A DNA stretch of 64,000 nucleotides from Texcoconibacillus texcoconensis (GTDB lineage Bacteria > Bacillota > Bacilli > Bacillales > Salisediminibacteriaceae), in assembly GCF_014202575.1 (NCBI RefSeq), contig NZ_JACHHB010000001.1, positions 310,001 through 374,000 on the forward strand, given 5' to 3'. Shown here in pieces: positions 44,312 through 52,293 of this stretch. A program made the translations under genes and the position numbers. A model generated the notes under the pieces. The model had not been told where the DNA came from, did no database searches, and saw only the letters and a program-made list of their open reading frames with translations. Every line of letters begins with the position of its first letter. Position 1 is the first letter of the stretch.

Positions 44312-45370
44312 ATGACATCAATTAACTGGAAAAAGATTCTATACATCCTAATAGGCGTCTTAGTTGCAGTCTTTTTCATCTTTTTTATTTTACCTGTTTC
44401 ATTACCAATATTATTAGCACTACTTACCGCGATCATACTCGCCCCTGCTGTGCGAGTTTTTCAAGAAAAGATAAAGTTGAATAGAAAAATCTCTGTATTT
44501 TTCGTTTTCTCACTATTTTTGTTTGCTATTAGTATAACTAGCTTCTATGCAACAACACAGTTGACAACACAAGTCAATTCACTTGTTGATAACATGCCTA
44601 GAATGATCAATGAAGCAAACTATGCTTGGATGAACTTTCAAGACGATGTGGAAGAGCGATTCCCTGAATTGCCAGAAGGTTTTTTCGAAGACATAGACCA
44701 ACATGTAACAGATTGGTTTATAGATGTGAGAGATGACTTTGAGAACAGTGATATTATTGGAACGGTCACTTCTTTTATTGTTAGCATTCCCTCTTATATC
44801 ATCTCGTTACTCGTTTATTTAATTGCATTGTACTTATTTTTATTGGACATGCCTCGATTAAAAACGAAACTCTTTTCTTATATGAAAGAAAAAACTGCTG
44901 AAAATGTGCGCTTTATGGTATCGCGTATGTCCTTTGTCATTCTTGGTTTTTTAAAAGCTCAGTTTCTCGTTAGTTTAATTATTTTAGCTGTTACATTAAT
45001 CGGTCTCTACATCATCGCGCCAGAAGTTGCTCTAGTTATGTCGGTTATTATATGGCTGATTGATTTTATTCCAATTATAGGTTCAATCGCCATACTGGCT
45101 CCGTGGGCAATTTATCATCTTGTGACCGATGATATTGCTTTAGGTGTTCAGTTGCTCGTATTAGCCGGAATCCTCCTAACGATTCGCCGAACTGTTGAAC
45201 CAAAAATTATGGGCAATCAAATTGGCTTATCACCTTTAGCTACATTAATTTCACTATTTATCGGGATGCAGTTAATCGGTGTATTAGGTTTTATTCTCGG
45301 TCCACTTCTCGTCATATTATTTACTTCGGCAAGGGAAGCTGGGATTATTAAGGTGAACTTAAAAATTTGA
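44312..45370 (+). CDS. AI-2E/PerM family membrane protein (YtvI-like)
   Basis: 352-aa polytopic protein with about seven or eight helices in the order typical of the AI-2E transporter/PerM family: LYILIGVLVAVFFIFFILPV, then LALLTAIILAPAVRVFQEKI, a soluble loop (~90-150, rich in Glu/Asp), and the conserved C-terminal blocks IWLIDFIPIIGSIAILAPWA, LVLAGILLTIRRTVEPKIMG and GLSPLATLISLFIGMQLIGV. The subgroup includes the sporulation protein YtvI; the substrate is unknown. ATG at 44312 has AAAGGGG upstream. It occupies the place next to ctaF where B. subtilis has ctaG. Confidence 0.85.
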   Translation: MTSINWKKILYILIGVLVAVFFIFFILPVSLPILLALLTAIILAPAVRVFQEKIKLNRKISVFFVFSLFLFAISITSFYATTQLTTQVNSLVDNMPRMINEANYAWMNFQDDVEERFPELPEGFFEDIDQHVTDWFIDVRDDFENSDIIGTVTSFIVSIPSYIISLLVYLIALYLFLLDMPRLKTKLFSYMKEKTAENVRFMVSRMSFVILGFLKAQFLVSLIILAVTLIGLYIIAPEVALVMSVIIWLIDFIPIIGSIAILAPWAIYHLVTDDIALGVQLLVLAGILLTIRRTVEPKIMGNQIGLSPLATLISLFIGMQLIGVLGFILGPLLVILFTSAREAGIIKVNLKI

Positions 45371-45444
45371 CTAATATCCTTTAGGTTCCCTTCTCTAATC
45401 ATTCAAGCCACTCACTAGCTATTGTCAATGAATCCTCACCATGT

Positions 45445-45500
45445 AAAAAAGACCACCCTTTGCAAAGTATCGTTATTGATACTAAAAGGGTGGTCTTTTT
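45445..45500. terminator. Bidirectional terminator between the YtvI-like gene and ctaF
   Basis: AAAAAGACCACCCTTT / AAAGGGTGGTCTTTTT with an inner GTATC/GATAC stem. It ends both convergent transcripts. Confidence 0.9.
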
Positions 45501-45520
45501 AAATCTTTTTGTAAGTTCTA

Positions 45521-45868
45521 TTAATATTTCACGACACCGAGTAGTAACATAAGAGATGCAACCGTTGGTGCTGCAATAAATATACCTGTCCATATGAACA
45601 CATTTGGCCAATATGTTCCTTTATCCTTTAGGTGCATGAAATAATACAACTGGATGACAACCATAACTGCCGCAATTAGAAGAGAGAATGGGATAGCAAA
45701 ACCATTCGGAATCGCCTCGCTTGCAATTCCTAGAAACGAAAGGGCAACGAGAAAAACCATAAATACGAACGTAATGATCTGATTACGCATTTCCCGCGCT
45801 AATTGTCGTTCTGTCTTTTTCGAAACCTCTCCTTTTAATGGTGCAGTCGGATCAACATGTTCTGACAT
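45521..45868 (-). CDS. ctaF: Cytochrome caa3 oxidase subunit IV CtaF
   Basis: 115-aa small membrane subunit of the caa3 terminal oxidase with three helices: QIITFVFMVFLVALSFLGIA, FAIPFSLLIAAVMVVIQLYY and VFIWTGIFIAAPTVASLMLL, with the family motif YYFMHLKDKG. ATG at 45868 is preceded by GGGGG; five upstream codons are rejected. It is the last gene of the cta operon here, as no ctaG follows. Confidence 0.93.
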   Translation of the reverse strand: MSEHVDPTAPLKGEVSKKTERQLAREMRNQIITFVFMVFLVALSFLGIASEAIPNGFAIPFSLLIAAVMVVIQLYYFMHLKDKGTYWPNVFIWTGIFIAAPTVASLMLLLGVVKY

Positions 45869-45872
45869 AGGC

Positions 45873-46502
45873 TTAACCCCCAATTCCTAAGAGATACACA
45901 ACAGTAAAGATAAACACCCAAACAACATCAATAAAGTGCCAATACAATATGGCTGTATAAAACTTTGGTGCATTTGTTAACGTAAGTCCTGTGTTTCGGT
46001 AACGGATTAATAATGTCAAGATCCATCCGATACCGAAAGCAACGTGGGCACCATGTGTACCAACTAACGTATAGAAGGCACCACTAAATGCACTCGTTGT
46101 AAAGCCTAAGCCTTCGTGTACATACTCGTAAAACTCGTAAATTTCAAACCCAAGGAATGTAGCACCGAGCAGAACGGTAATCCACATCCAAGTTAGTACA
46201 CCTTTCATATTACCTTTATGCATCGCAGATACTGCAAATACACTCGTTAAACTACTTGTGAGAAGGATCATCGTCATTACAAAAACAAGTGGTAGGTGGA
46301 ATAAATCTGTCGCTCCTGGTCCATCAGCTGTTCCCCCTCGTAACCCGAGGTATGTCCCGATCAAACTCGCAAATAAAACCGTTTCTCCTCCAAGAAAAAA
46401 CCAAAACCCAAGAAACTTATTTTTCCCTTCCAAAGTCACTTTTTCAGGGTGATCCGGGATCATTTCAGTTTCTTGATGAACTTGAGATTGTGTATCAGCC
46501 AT
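45873..46502 (-). CDS. ctaE: Cytochrome caa3 oxidase subunit III CtaE
   Basis: 209-aa integral membrane subunit III of the heme-copper oxidase, five helices. Markers: LGFWFFLGGETVLFASLIGT with the conserved Glu, TLVGTHGAHVAFGIGWILTL and AILYWHFIDVVWVFIFTVVY, the classic subunit III motif. ATG start 2 nt after the ctaD stop. Part of the ctaBCDEF operon. Confidence 0.97.
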   Translation of the reverse strand: MADTQSQVHQETEMIPDHPEKVTLEGKNKFLGFWFFLGGETVLFASLIGTYLGLRGGTADGPGATDLFHLPLVFVMTMILLTSSLTSVFAVSAMHKGNMKGVLTWMWITVLLGATFLGFEIYEFYEYVHEGLGFTTSAFSGAFYTLVGTHGAHVAFGIGWILTLLIRYRNTGLTLTNAPKFYTAILYWHFIDVVWVFIFTVVYLLGIGG

Positions 46503-46504
46503 GA

Positions 46505-48343
46505 TTATTCCACCTCCTTGTCAGATAGGATCTCTTCTTTATGAATATGATATCCGTGATCTTCTTTTATAGAACGGACAAACATACAAGCGAAAGTGAA
46601 AGCAATGCCGCCTGCCGCAACCCAGTGGTTATGGTAGACAAACCCAAAAGCAGATACAAACAGACCAACTGCCATCAAAAACGGTAAAATTGTCGCATTT
46701 GGCATATGAATATCTCCTAATGGTTCTGAAGCCTTCATACGACCGTCACCATGCATTTTTTCATACCATAGTGGATCAAGGTCGCGAGTGAGTGGCGTTT
46801 GTGCAAAGTTATATTCTGGTGTTGGAGAAGGAATCGTCCACTCTAACGTACGACCATCCCATGGGTCTGCTCCTGGATTTCCAGAACGGATCGAAACGAA
46901 AACATTAACTAGGAAGAAAATAAACCCTATAGCCATCATAAACGCACCGATTGAACTAATAAAGTTCATATCACTAAAGCCTTGCCCTTCTAAGTATGAC
47001 GCAACTCTTCGTGGCATCCCCATCAATCCGAGGAAGTGTTGGAAGAAAAATGTCAAATGGAATCCAATCAAGAATAACCAGAAAAACCATTTTCCAAGTG
47101 GCTCATTAAGCTTGTATCCAAACATTCGTGGCCACCAGTAAAAGGCAGCACTGAATAGCGCTAATACAACACCACCGACAATTACGTAGTGAAAGTGTGC
47201 AACAACAAAGTACGTATCGTGCATTTGATAGTTTGCAGCACTAACTGCTAGCATTACCCCAGTTACCCCACCCATTACGAAGGATGGAATGAAAGCCAAG
47301 GCAAATAAATTAGCGGTATTGATCTTAATTCGCCCACCCCACAGAGTGAACAGCCAGTTGAATATTTTAATACCAGTTGGTACGGCAATGGCCATTGTTG
47401 CAACCGCAAATACGGCATTAGCAATTGGACCCATACCTACTGTAAACATATGGTGTGCCCACACCATAAAACCTAAGAAACCGATGACTAATGTCGCAAA
47501 CACCATCGCAGTATACCCGAACAAGCGCTTTTTCGCAAAGGTTGCGATGACTTCTGAGAAAATACCGAAAGATGGTAAAATCAGAATGTATACTTCTGGG
47601 TGTCCAAAGATCCAGAATAAATGTTGCCAAATAACAACGTTACCACCCATATCAGGAATGAAGAAATTCGCCCCAAACAATCGTTCTAGCATTAACAATA
47701 AATACCCAACTGTTAAAGCTGGAAAAGCAAATAAAATCAACATAGACGCTACGAATGATGTCCATGTAAACAGTGGCATACGCATCATGCTCATACCTGG
47801 TGCACGCATGTTTATGACCGTGACGAGAAAGTTGATTCCCCCGATCAACGTTCCAAGACCACTAATCTGCAAACCAAGTACAAAGAAGTCGAGCCCTGAC
47901 CCTGCATATTGATCACTCGCTAGTGGTACATACGAGGTCCACCCTGCATCAGGAGGCCCATCTCCTAAAAAGAAACTTAAGTTTACGAAGATTCCACCTA
48001 GTAAAAAGAACCAAAAACCGAGTGCATTTAAAAATGGAAATGCTACATCTCGTGCCCCAATTTGTAAGGGAATAATATAGTTCATAAACCCAAATAAAAG
48101 TGGCATCGCTGCTAAAAAGATCATGTTTGTGCCGTGCATAGTGAACATTTCATTGAAACTTTGATAAGGAAGAAATGATGCTTCCGGGAACATCAATTGA
48201 ATCCTCATCAACATGGCTTGAATACCGGCGATCACAAAAAAGAAGGCACCACCTAGTAGATATAAAATACCTACCTTTTTATGGTCGACAGTTGTCAGCC
48301 AGTCCCATAACGTACTTTTAGATTGAGACTTCTGATTCGACAC
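46505..48343 (-). CDS. ctaD: Cytochrome caa3 oxidase subunit I CtaD
   Basis: 612-aa catalytic subunit with at least 12 helices, which reduces O2 at the heme a3-CuB site and pumps protons. Visible ligands: MHGTNMIF (low-spin heme His), WIFGHPEVYILILPSFGIFS (CuB His and the cross-linked Tyr), WAHHMFTVG (the CuB His-His pair), and MHDTYFVVAHFHYVIVGGVV (heme a3 and a His ligands). The EVY motif with Glu and Tyr and the N-terminal DHKKVG are typical of A1-type oxidases. Start is GTG, 8 nt after GGGGG. Confidence 0.98.
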   Translation of the reverse strand: MSNQKSQSKSTLWDWLTTVDHKKVGILYLLGGAFFFVIAGIQAMLMRIQLMFPEASFLPYQSFNEMFTMHGTNMIFLAAMPLLFGFMNYIIPLQIGARDVAFPFLNALGFWFFLLGGIFVNLSFFLGDGPPDAGWTSYVPLASDQYAGSGLDFFVLGLQISGLGTLIGGINFLVTVINMRAPGMSMMRMPLFTWTSFVASMLILFAFPALTVGYLLLMLERLFGANFFIPDMGGNVVIWQHLFWIFGHPEVYILILPSFGIFSEVIATFAKKRLFGYTAMVFATLVIGFLGFMVWAHHMFTVGMGPIANAVFAVATMAIAVPTGIKIFNWLFTLWGGRIKINTANLFALAFIPSFVMGGVTGVMLAVSAANYQMHDTYFVVAHFHYVIVGGVVLALFSAAFYWWPRMFGYKLNEPLGKWFFWLFLIGFHLTFFFQHFLGLMGMPRRVASYLEGQGFSDMNFISSIGAFMMAIGFIFFLVNVFVSIRSGNPGADPWDGRTLEWTIPSPTPEYNFAQTPLTRDLDPLWYEKMHGDGRMKASEPLGDIHMPNATILPFLMAVGLFVSAFGFVYHNHWVAAGGIAFTFACMFVRSIKEDHGYHIHKEEILSDKEVE

Positions 48344-48370
48344 GTTATTAACCCCCTAACTTATCATCAA

Positions 48371-49393
48371 TTAATCTTGAACTTTAAGCCCCATCATATA
48401 TTCGACCAGTGCTTCCATCTCATCATCATCAAAATGATCAAACCCTGGCATACTGTTTCCTGGCTTAAGTTTTTGTGGATCACGAATCCACTCTTCTAAG
48501 TTATCTTCATTAAATTCTAAAAAGCCTGCAATATTACTACGCTCACCGAAGTTCGTTAAATCAGGACCCCCTTGTGGGTTCCCGCCTTCTCCAGCTGTAG
48601 CGTGACAACTTAAGCAGCTCTCTTCATAGATCGCTCGCCCTTCTGCTGCTACTTCCGACTGTGGTTCAGTTAATTCTTGAGGTGGATTCGCCATGCTATC
48701 TGCCCATGCTTCAAATGTGTCAGGGTCAACCGCAATGACGTTAAAGTCCATTAACCAGTGAGACTCGCCACAAAATTCTGTACAACGCCCTTGGTAAATT
48801 CCTTCATCTTCTGCCTCAAGCCACATCTCGTTCGTAATACCAGGAACAGTGTCTTGTTTACCTGCTAATGCTGGTACCCAGAATGAGTGGATGACATCAC
48901 TCGCTTCTAATTGAAATACGACTCGTGTGTCCGTTGGGATATACAAGTCTTGACCTGCTTCAATATCATACTCTGGATACTCAAATTCCCACCAGAATTG
49001 GTGACCTGTCACTGTTACTTCCAGGACATCTTGGTCTTCTTCTGGTTCTGTGTCTGCTAAGTCAAACGTCAATACTACGTTTGGTACAGCAATGATCAAT
49101 AGTAAAAGAATAGGAATTGTCGTCCAAATAATTTCCAGACGATGGTTCCCTTCGACTTGCTTTGGAATGTGCGTATCTCCTTGTCGTTCACGATACTTAA
49201 TCAAAACGTAAATAAAGATTACTACAACAACGAGGACTACAAATACCATGACAAGCAAACTTAACATAAGCAAGTCAAATTGCATATCTGCTACAGGACC
49301 TTGCGGATCCAAAGCAGATAGGTTTTCTTGGCCGCAACCGGCTAGAAATAACATGATTGCCAAAAACGATAGTAGTCGCCAAACACCTCTCAT
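48371..49393 (-). CDS. ctaC: Cytochrome caa3 oxidase subunit II CtaC with fused cytochrome c
   Basis: 340-aa lipoprotein subunit. Signal peptide with lipobox LFLAGC, two transmembrane helices (LLMLSLLVMVFVVLVVVVIF; IIWTTIPILLLLIIAVPNVV), then the CuA cupredoxin domain with H in DVIHSFWVPALAGKQD and CTEFCGESHWLMDF. A C-terminal cytochrome c domain has CLSCHATAGEG (heme attachment) and Met ligand in PGNSMPGFDHF. The outer domains are notably acidic, like those of alkaliphile enzymes. ATG start. 42 nt after ctaB. Confidence 0.97.
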   Translation of the reverse strand: MRGVWRLLSFLAIMLFLAGCGQENLSALDPQGPVADMQFDLLMLSLLVMVFVVLVVVVIFIYVLIKYRERQGDTHIPKQVEGNHRLEIIWTTIPILLLLIIAVPNVVLTFDLADTEPEEDQDVLEVTVTGHQFWWEFEYPEYDIEAGQDLYIPTDTRVVFQLEASDVIHSFWVPALAGKQDTVPGITNEMWLEAEDEGIYQGRCTEFCGESHWLMDFNVIAVDPDTFEAWADSMANPPQELTEPQSEVAAEGRAIYEESCLSCHATAGEGGNPQGGPDLTNFGERSNIAGFLEFNEDNLEEWIRDPQKLKPGNSMPGFDHFDDDEMEALVEYMMGLKVQD

Positions 49394-49435
49394 GCCTCAC
49401 AAACCTCACTTTCTTTTTTTTTCTCGTTTTAACAT

Positions 49436-50377
49436 TTAAAACATGTGAACGATGATCATTACGATAAACAAAATCATGAAGTAGTTAAGTGAGTATACAA
49501 ACATCAAACGTGCCCACTTTATATCATCGTTCATTTTATAGCCAGCTAGACCTAATGCTAGCCAACCTCCCCCCATAACGAGCGCCACTAACATATAAAC
49601 CGTCCCAAACGGTACTAATAAGAGTGACACAGGAATGATTGTTGCTGTGTATAAAACGATTTGACGTTTCGTCACAGCAAACCCTGCTACAACTGGCAAC
49701 ATTGGAATACCAGCAGCTTTATACTCATCGGAACGTTTCATAGCAAGTGCTAAAAAATGTGGCGGTTGCCAAACAAACATAAGTAAAAACAATGACCACG
49801 CCAATGGATGTAAACTAGGATCAATCGCTGCCCATCCAATGAGAGGAGGAGCGGCACCTGCAAAACTACCTACGATTGTGTTAAGTGTCGTCGTACGTTT
49901 TGTCCACATTGAATAAAGGACGACATATACGACCAACCCAACAACACCAATGAGTGCTGCAGATAAAGAAGCTAGAGCTAAAAGCGTAGTCCCAGCAATT
50001 GAAATAGACAAACCAAACTTCAATACTTGGTCTGGAAGTAACGTTCCACTTACAGTTGGACGATCTTGGGTCCGATCCATGATCGGATCAATGTCTCGGT
50101 CTATGTAGTTATTTAGACTACACCCTCCTGCTAGAATCAAGGTAGAACCTAACAAAGCTGCAATTGCAGTTAAAGGCTCTTGGATAAGTGAGGTACCCGT
50201 ATAATAAGCTGCAAGAAAGAGACCAACAAAAACCGTGATCAAATTTGAAATCACAATACCTGTTTTCGTAATTGCAACATAGTCTTTCCACGAAGCTCTC
50301 GCTACAGATTTATTAGTGTGTTCTATTGAATCTTCAATCCAATTCGCCGTTTCCGAAGCCGTACTCGTCTTTTCCAC
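49436..50377 (-). CDS. ctaB: Protoheme IX farnesyltransferase CtaB
   Basis: 313-aa membrane prenyltransferase that converts heme B to heme O for the oxidase. The first Asp-rich motif is [20 protein letters not shown] and the family segment [40 protein letters not shown] is diagnostic; about nine helices. Start assigned to GTG at 50377, 6 nt after AGGGGGTG; an earlier GTG lies within that ribosome binding site. It heads the cta operon. Confidence 0.96.
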   Translation of the reverse strand: MEKTSTASETANWIEDSIEHTNKSVARASWKDYVAITKTGIVISNLITVFVGLFLAAYYTGTSLIQEPLTAIAALLGSTLILAGGCSLNNYIDRDIDPIMDRTQDRPTVSGTLLPDQVLKFGLSISIAGTTLLALASLSAALIGVVGLVVYVVLYSMWTKRTTTLNTIVGSFAGAAPPLIGWAAIDPSLHPLAWSLFLLMFVWQPPHFLALAMKRSDEYKAAGIPMLPVVAGFAVTKRQIVLYTATIIPVSLLLVPFGTVYMLVALVMGGGWLALGLAGYKMNDDIKWARLMFVYSLNYFMILFIVMIIVHMF

Positions 50378-50606
50378 TTTTTCCACCCCCTAAATGTGGG
50401 AATCTTTTACCACATTATAATAATTATTGTTTTAAAAGTCTACAAATCTACTCCTTTTTCTCCCACTTAATTTAAAAAATTCCATTGTGATCATTTTGTG
50501 ACAATAGAAAAATAGAATTTTCACAATCATTATAGCTGATCATGCCATGATTTCCATCACAAAACTACATTAGCATTATGTAAATATAACTAAACTCCTC
50601 ACCATA

Positions 50607-50635
50607 ATCATAGTGATAAACGTGTTTTTCGTCAA
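50607..50635 (-). promoter_or_regulatory. Candidate sigma-A promoter of ctaB
   Basis: On the minus strand TTGACG (50630-50635), 17 nt, TATGAT (50607-50612). It would give a ~220-nt leader before ctaB in the 366-bp ctaB-ctaA gap. That gap is AT-rich, contains several TGTGA half-sites and a GATCATGCCATGAT-type partial palindrome near 50538, and holds no gene. Confidence 0.55.
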
Positions 50636-50644
50636 TCATCTAAA

Positions 50645-50673
50645 TTGACATTTTCCGATGCCGCCCATAAAAT
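50645..50673 (+). promoter_or_regulatory. Sigma-A promoter of ctaA
   Basis: A perfect TTGACA (50645-50650), 17 nt, TAAAAT (50668-50673), 70 nt before the ctaA start. It lies back to back with the ctaB promoter, so one regulator could act on both. Confidence 0.75.
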
Positions 50674-50743
50674 ATATGTGAATATTATCGTTAATAATGC
50701 TAAAAAACTCTATTAAATTGTGAAACTAAAGGCGGTGCACATT

Positions 50744-51637
50744 TTGAATAAAGGATTAAAATTTCTTGGTATTGTAACCTCTCTTGGTATGTTAATTGTT
50801 TTATTACAGGGGGCTCTAGTGACTCAAACCGAATCCGGTGACGCTTGTGGACAAACTTGGCCTCTTTGTTACGGAGAAGTCCTTCCTGAAGAACGAACCG
50901 TTCAAACTTGGATCGAATACACTCATCGAATCGTATCAGCAATTATGGGAATCGTTGTTATCGCTTTTTCAATGTGGGCTTGGAAAGCAATTGGACATCT
51001 TCGAGAAACGAAACCTTTAGCATTTCTCGCTATTTTCGCAATTATTTTGCAAGGTTTCCTAGGTGCAGCTGCAGTTGTTTGGGGTCAATCCGATGCAGTG
51101 ATGGCTTTACACTTTGGCGTTTCACTCATTTCATTAGCCAGCGTTGTATTACTGGCGATTTTAGTATTTGAAAATGATCGACCTCGTTCTTATTGGTCGG
51201 CAAGTATGAATAAAGGAACAAAATGGTTGATTTACGGCTCTCTTATTTATACATATATTGTTGTATATACAGGAGCATATGTAAAACATACCGGTGCTGG
51301 CGGTGCTTGTATGGATTTTCCTCTTTGTAATGGGGAATGGTTTCCTGTTTTAGAGGGGCTTGTCGGCGTTCATTTTGGTCACAGAGTCGCCGCCATGACG
51401 TTATGGGCTCTCATTCTTATTTTGCTCATTCAGTTATATAGGCAGCACCGTAATCACAAACCTCTATTTTACTCAGGTGTTCTTGCATTTTTGTTTATAT
51501 CGATTCAAGCACTTAGTGGCGTACTCGTTTTATTTACTACCTTCCACTTAGCAATGACGATGTTTCATGCGCTATTTGTCAGCTTATTGTTTTCTTGCCT
51601 CAGTTATACTGCGATGATTGCTATTCGTTCAAATTAG
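50744..51637 (+). CDS. ctaA: Heme A synthase CtaA
   Basis: 297-aa membrane enzyme that oxidises heme O to heme A. Eight helices in two four-helix halves. The first half has the cysteine pair CGQTWPLC and the His motif EYTHRIVSAIMGIV; the second has CMDFPLC and GHRVAAMTLW, plus VMALHFGVSLISL and MTMFHALFVS with the other heme-ligand histidines. Start is TTG, 6 nt after AAAGGCGGTG, matching the B. subtilis N terminus MNK. Divergent from ctaB. Confidence 0.96.
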   Translation: MNKGLKFLGIVTSLGMLIVLLQGALVTQTESGDACGQTWPLCYGEVLPEERTVQTWIEYTHRIVSAIMGIVVIAFSMWAWKAIGHLRETKPLAFLAIFAIILQGFLGAAAVVWGQSDAVMALHFGVSLISLASVVLLAILVFENDRPRSYWSASMNKGTKWLIYGSLIYTYIVVYTGAYVKHTGAGGACMDFPLCNGEWFPVLEGLVGVHFGHRVAAMTLWALILILLIQLYRQHRNHKPLFYSGVLAFLFISIQALSGVLVLFTTFHLAMTMFHALFVSLLFSCLSYTAMIAIRSN

Positions 51638-51654
51638 ATGAATGAAATACGAAC

Positions 51655-51693
51655 AAAAAAAGACGGCCCCTCCTATAGAGAGTCCGTCTTTTT
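51655..51693. terminator. Bidirectional terminator between ctaA and dps
   Basis: AAAAAGACGG / CCGTCTTTTT around a 17-nt interior, located between two convergent genes. Confidence 0.85.
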
Positions 51694-51705
51694 GCATGTT
51701 TTGAA

Positions 51706-52149
51706 TTATTTACTTGAGAATGCTTTTAACATCCAGTTATGCTTTTCTACTGATTGACGAATAGCGATAAACATATCAGCTGTTGCATCGTCCCCAGCTT
51801 CTTCACACGCTTCGATGTCTTTACCTAGTTCAGCAGATAGCTTTTCAAAGTCACTTGAAAGGTCTTGAACCATTTCCTCTGCGCTTTTTTCCCCTTCTGC
51901 TTCTTTAATCGTCGCAGCCTCTAAAAATTCACGCATTGTTGCAAGAGGAGCGCCACCAATCGTTAATTGACGCTCTGCTAGCTCGTCAATATGTCCTGCA
52001 GCTTCGTTGTACAGTTCCTCAAATTTCTCATGTAAAGTGAAAAAGTGAGGTCCTTTAACAAACCAATGATAATTATGAAGCTTAACGAAAAGTACATTCC
52101 AGTTTGAGACTTGTCTGTTTAATGCTTCTGTTACGTTTGCTTGTGCCAT
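51706..52149 (-). CDS. dps: Dps family DNA-protection/ferritin-like protein
   Basis: 147-aa four-helix protein that forms a dodecameric shell oxidising and storing iron and protecting DNA. Ferroxidase residues are seen in VKLHNYHWFVKGPHFFTLHE and FEELYNEAAGHIDELAERQL, the usual inter-subunit His, Asp and Glu. ATG at 52149 has AAGGGAG 9 nt upstream; a 23-codon upstream extension is rejected. Possible sigma-A and sigma-B promoters lie upstream. B. subtilis has two such proteins (Dps, MrgA); which one this matches is open. Confidence 0.93.
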   Translation of the reverse strand: MAQANVTEALNRQVSNWNVLFVKLHNYHWFVKGPHFFTLHEKFEELYNEAAGHIDELAERQLTIGGAPLATMREFLEAATIKEAEGEKSAEEMVQDLSSDFEKLSAELGKDIEACEEAGDDATADMFIAIRQSVEKHNWMLKAFSSK

Positions 52150-52186
52150 GTAGATCAACTCCCTTAAATTATCGTTTGCTATTTGA

Positions 52187-52213
52187 TGTCCCCTTTGTAA
52201 AGTACCCTTAAAC
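52187..52213 (-). promoter_or_regulatory. Possible sigma-B promoter of dps
   Basis: On the minus strand GTTTAA (52208-52213) matches the sigma-B -35 exactly, and GGGACA (52187-52192) is a partial -10 (consensus GGGTAT-like) 15 nt away. B. subtilis dps is sigma-B dependent. The -10 is weak. Confidence 0.35.
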
Positions 52214-52242
52214 ATCAAATTAACATCAAAAGTTACTCATCC

Positions 52243-52271
52243 ATTATAAACCAAAGGGAGTTGATACTCAA
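52243..52271 (-). promoter_or_regulatory. Sigma-A promoter of dps, inside the pycA terminator
   Basis: On the minus strand TTGAGT (52266-52271), 17 nt, TATAAT (52243-52248). The -35 lies in the loop and 3' arm of the pycA terminator. Confidence 0.55.
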
Positions 52272-52279
52272 CTCCCTTT
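52253..52279 (-). terminator. Terminator after pycA
   Basis: AAAGGGAGTTGA / TCAACTCCCTTT with a 3-nt loop, followed on the minus strand by GGTTTAT. A perfect 12-bp stem with a modest T run. Confidence 0.75.
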
Positions 52280-52293
52280 GAATTCAGCTTCCC

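Noticed and set aside
47289-47912. 207-codon plus-strand open frame
   Set aside because: Lies wholly antisense to ctaD. Its Lys/Pro/Ile-rich translation shows no domain and is the shadow of conserved oxidase codons.
50387-50640. FNR- or ResD-type operator in the ctaA-ctaB gap
   Set aside because: Several TGTGA half-sites occur, but no pair has the spacing of a TGTGA-n6-TCACA palindrome.
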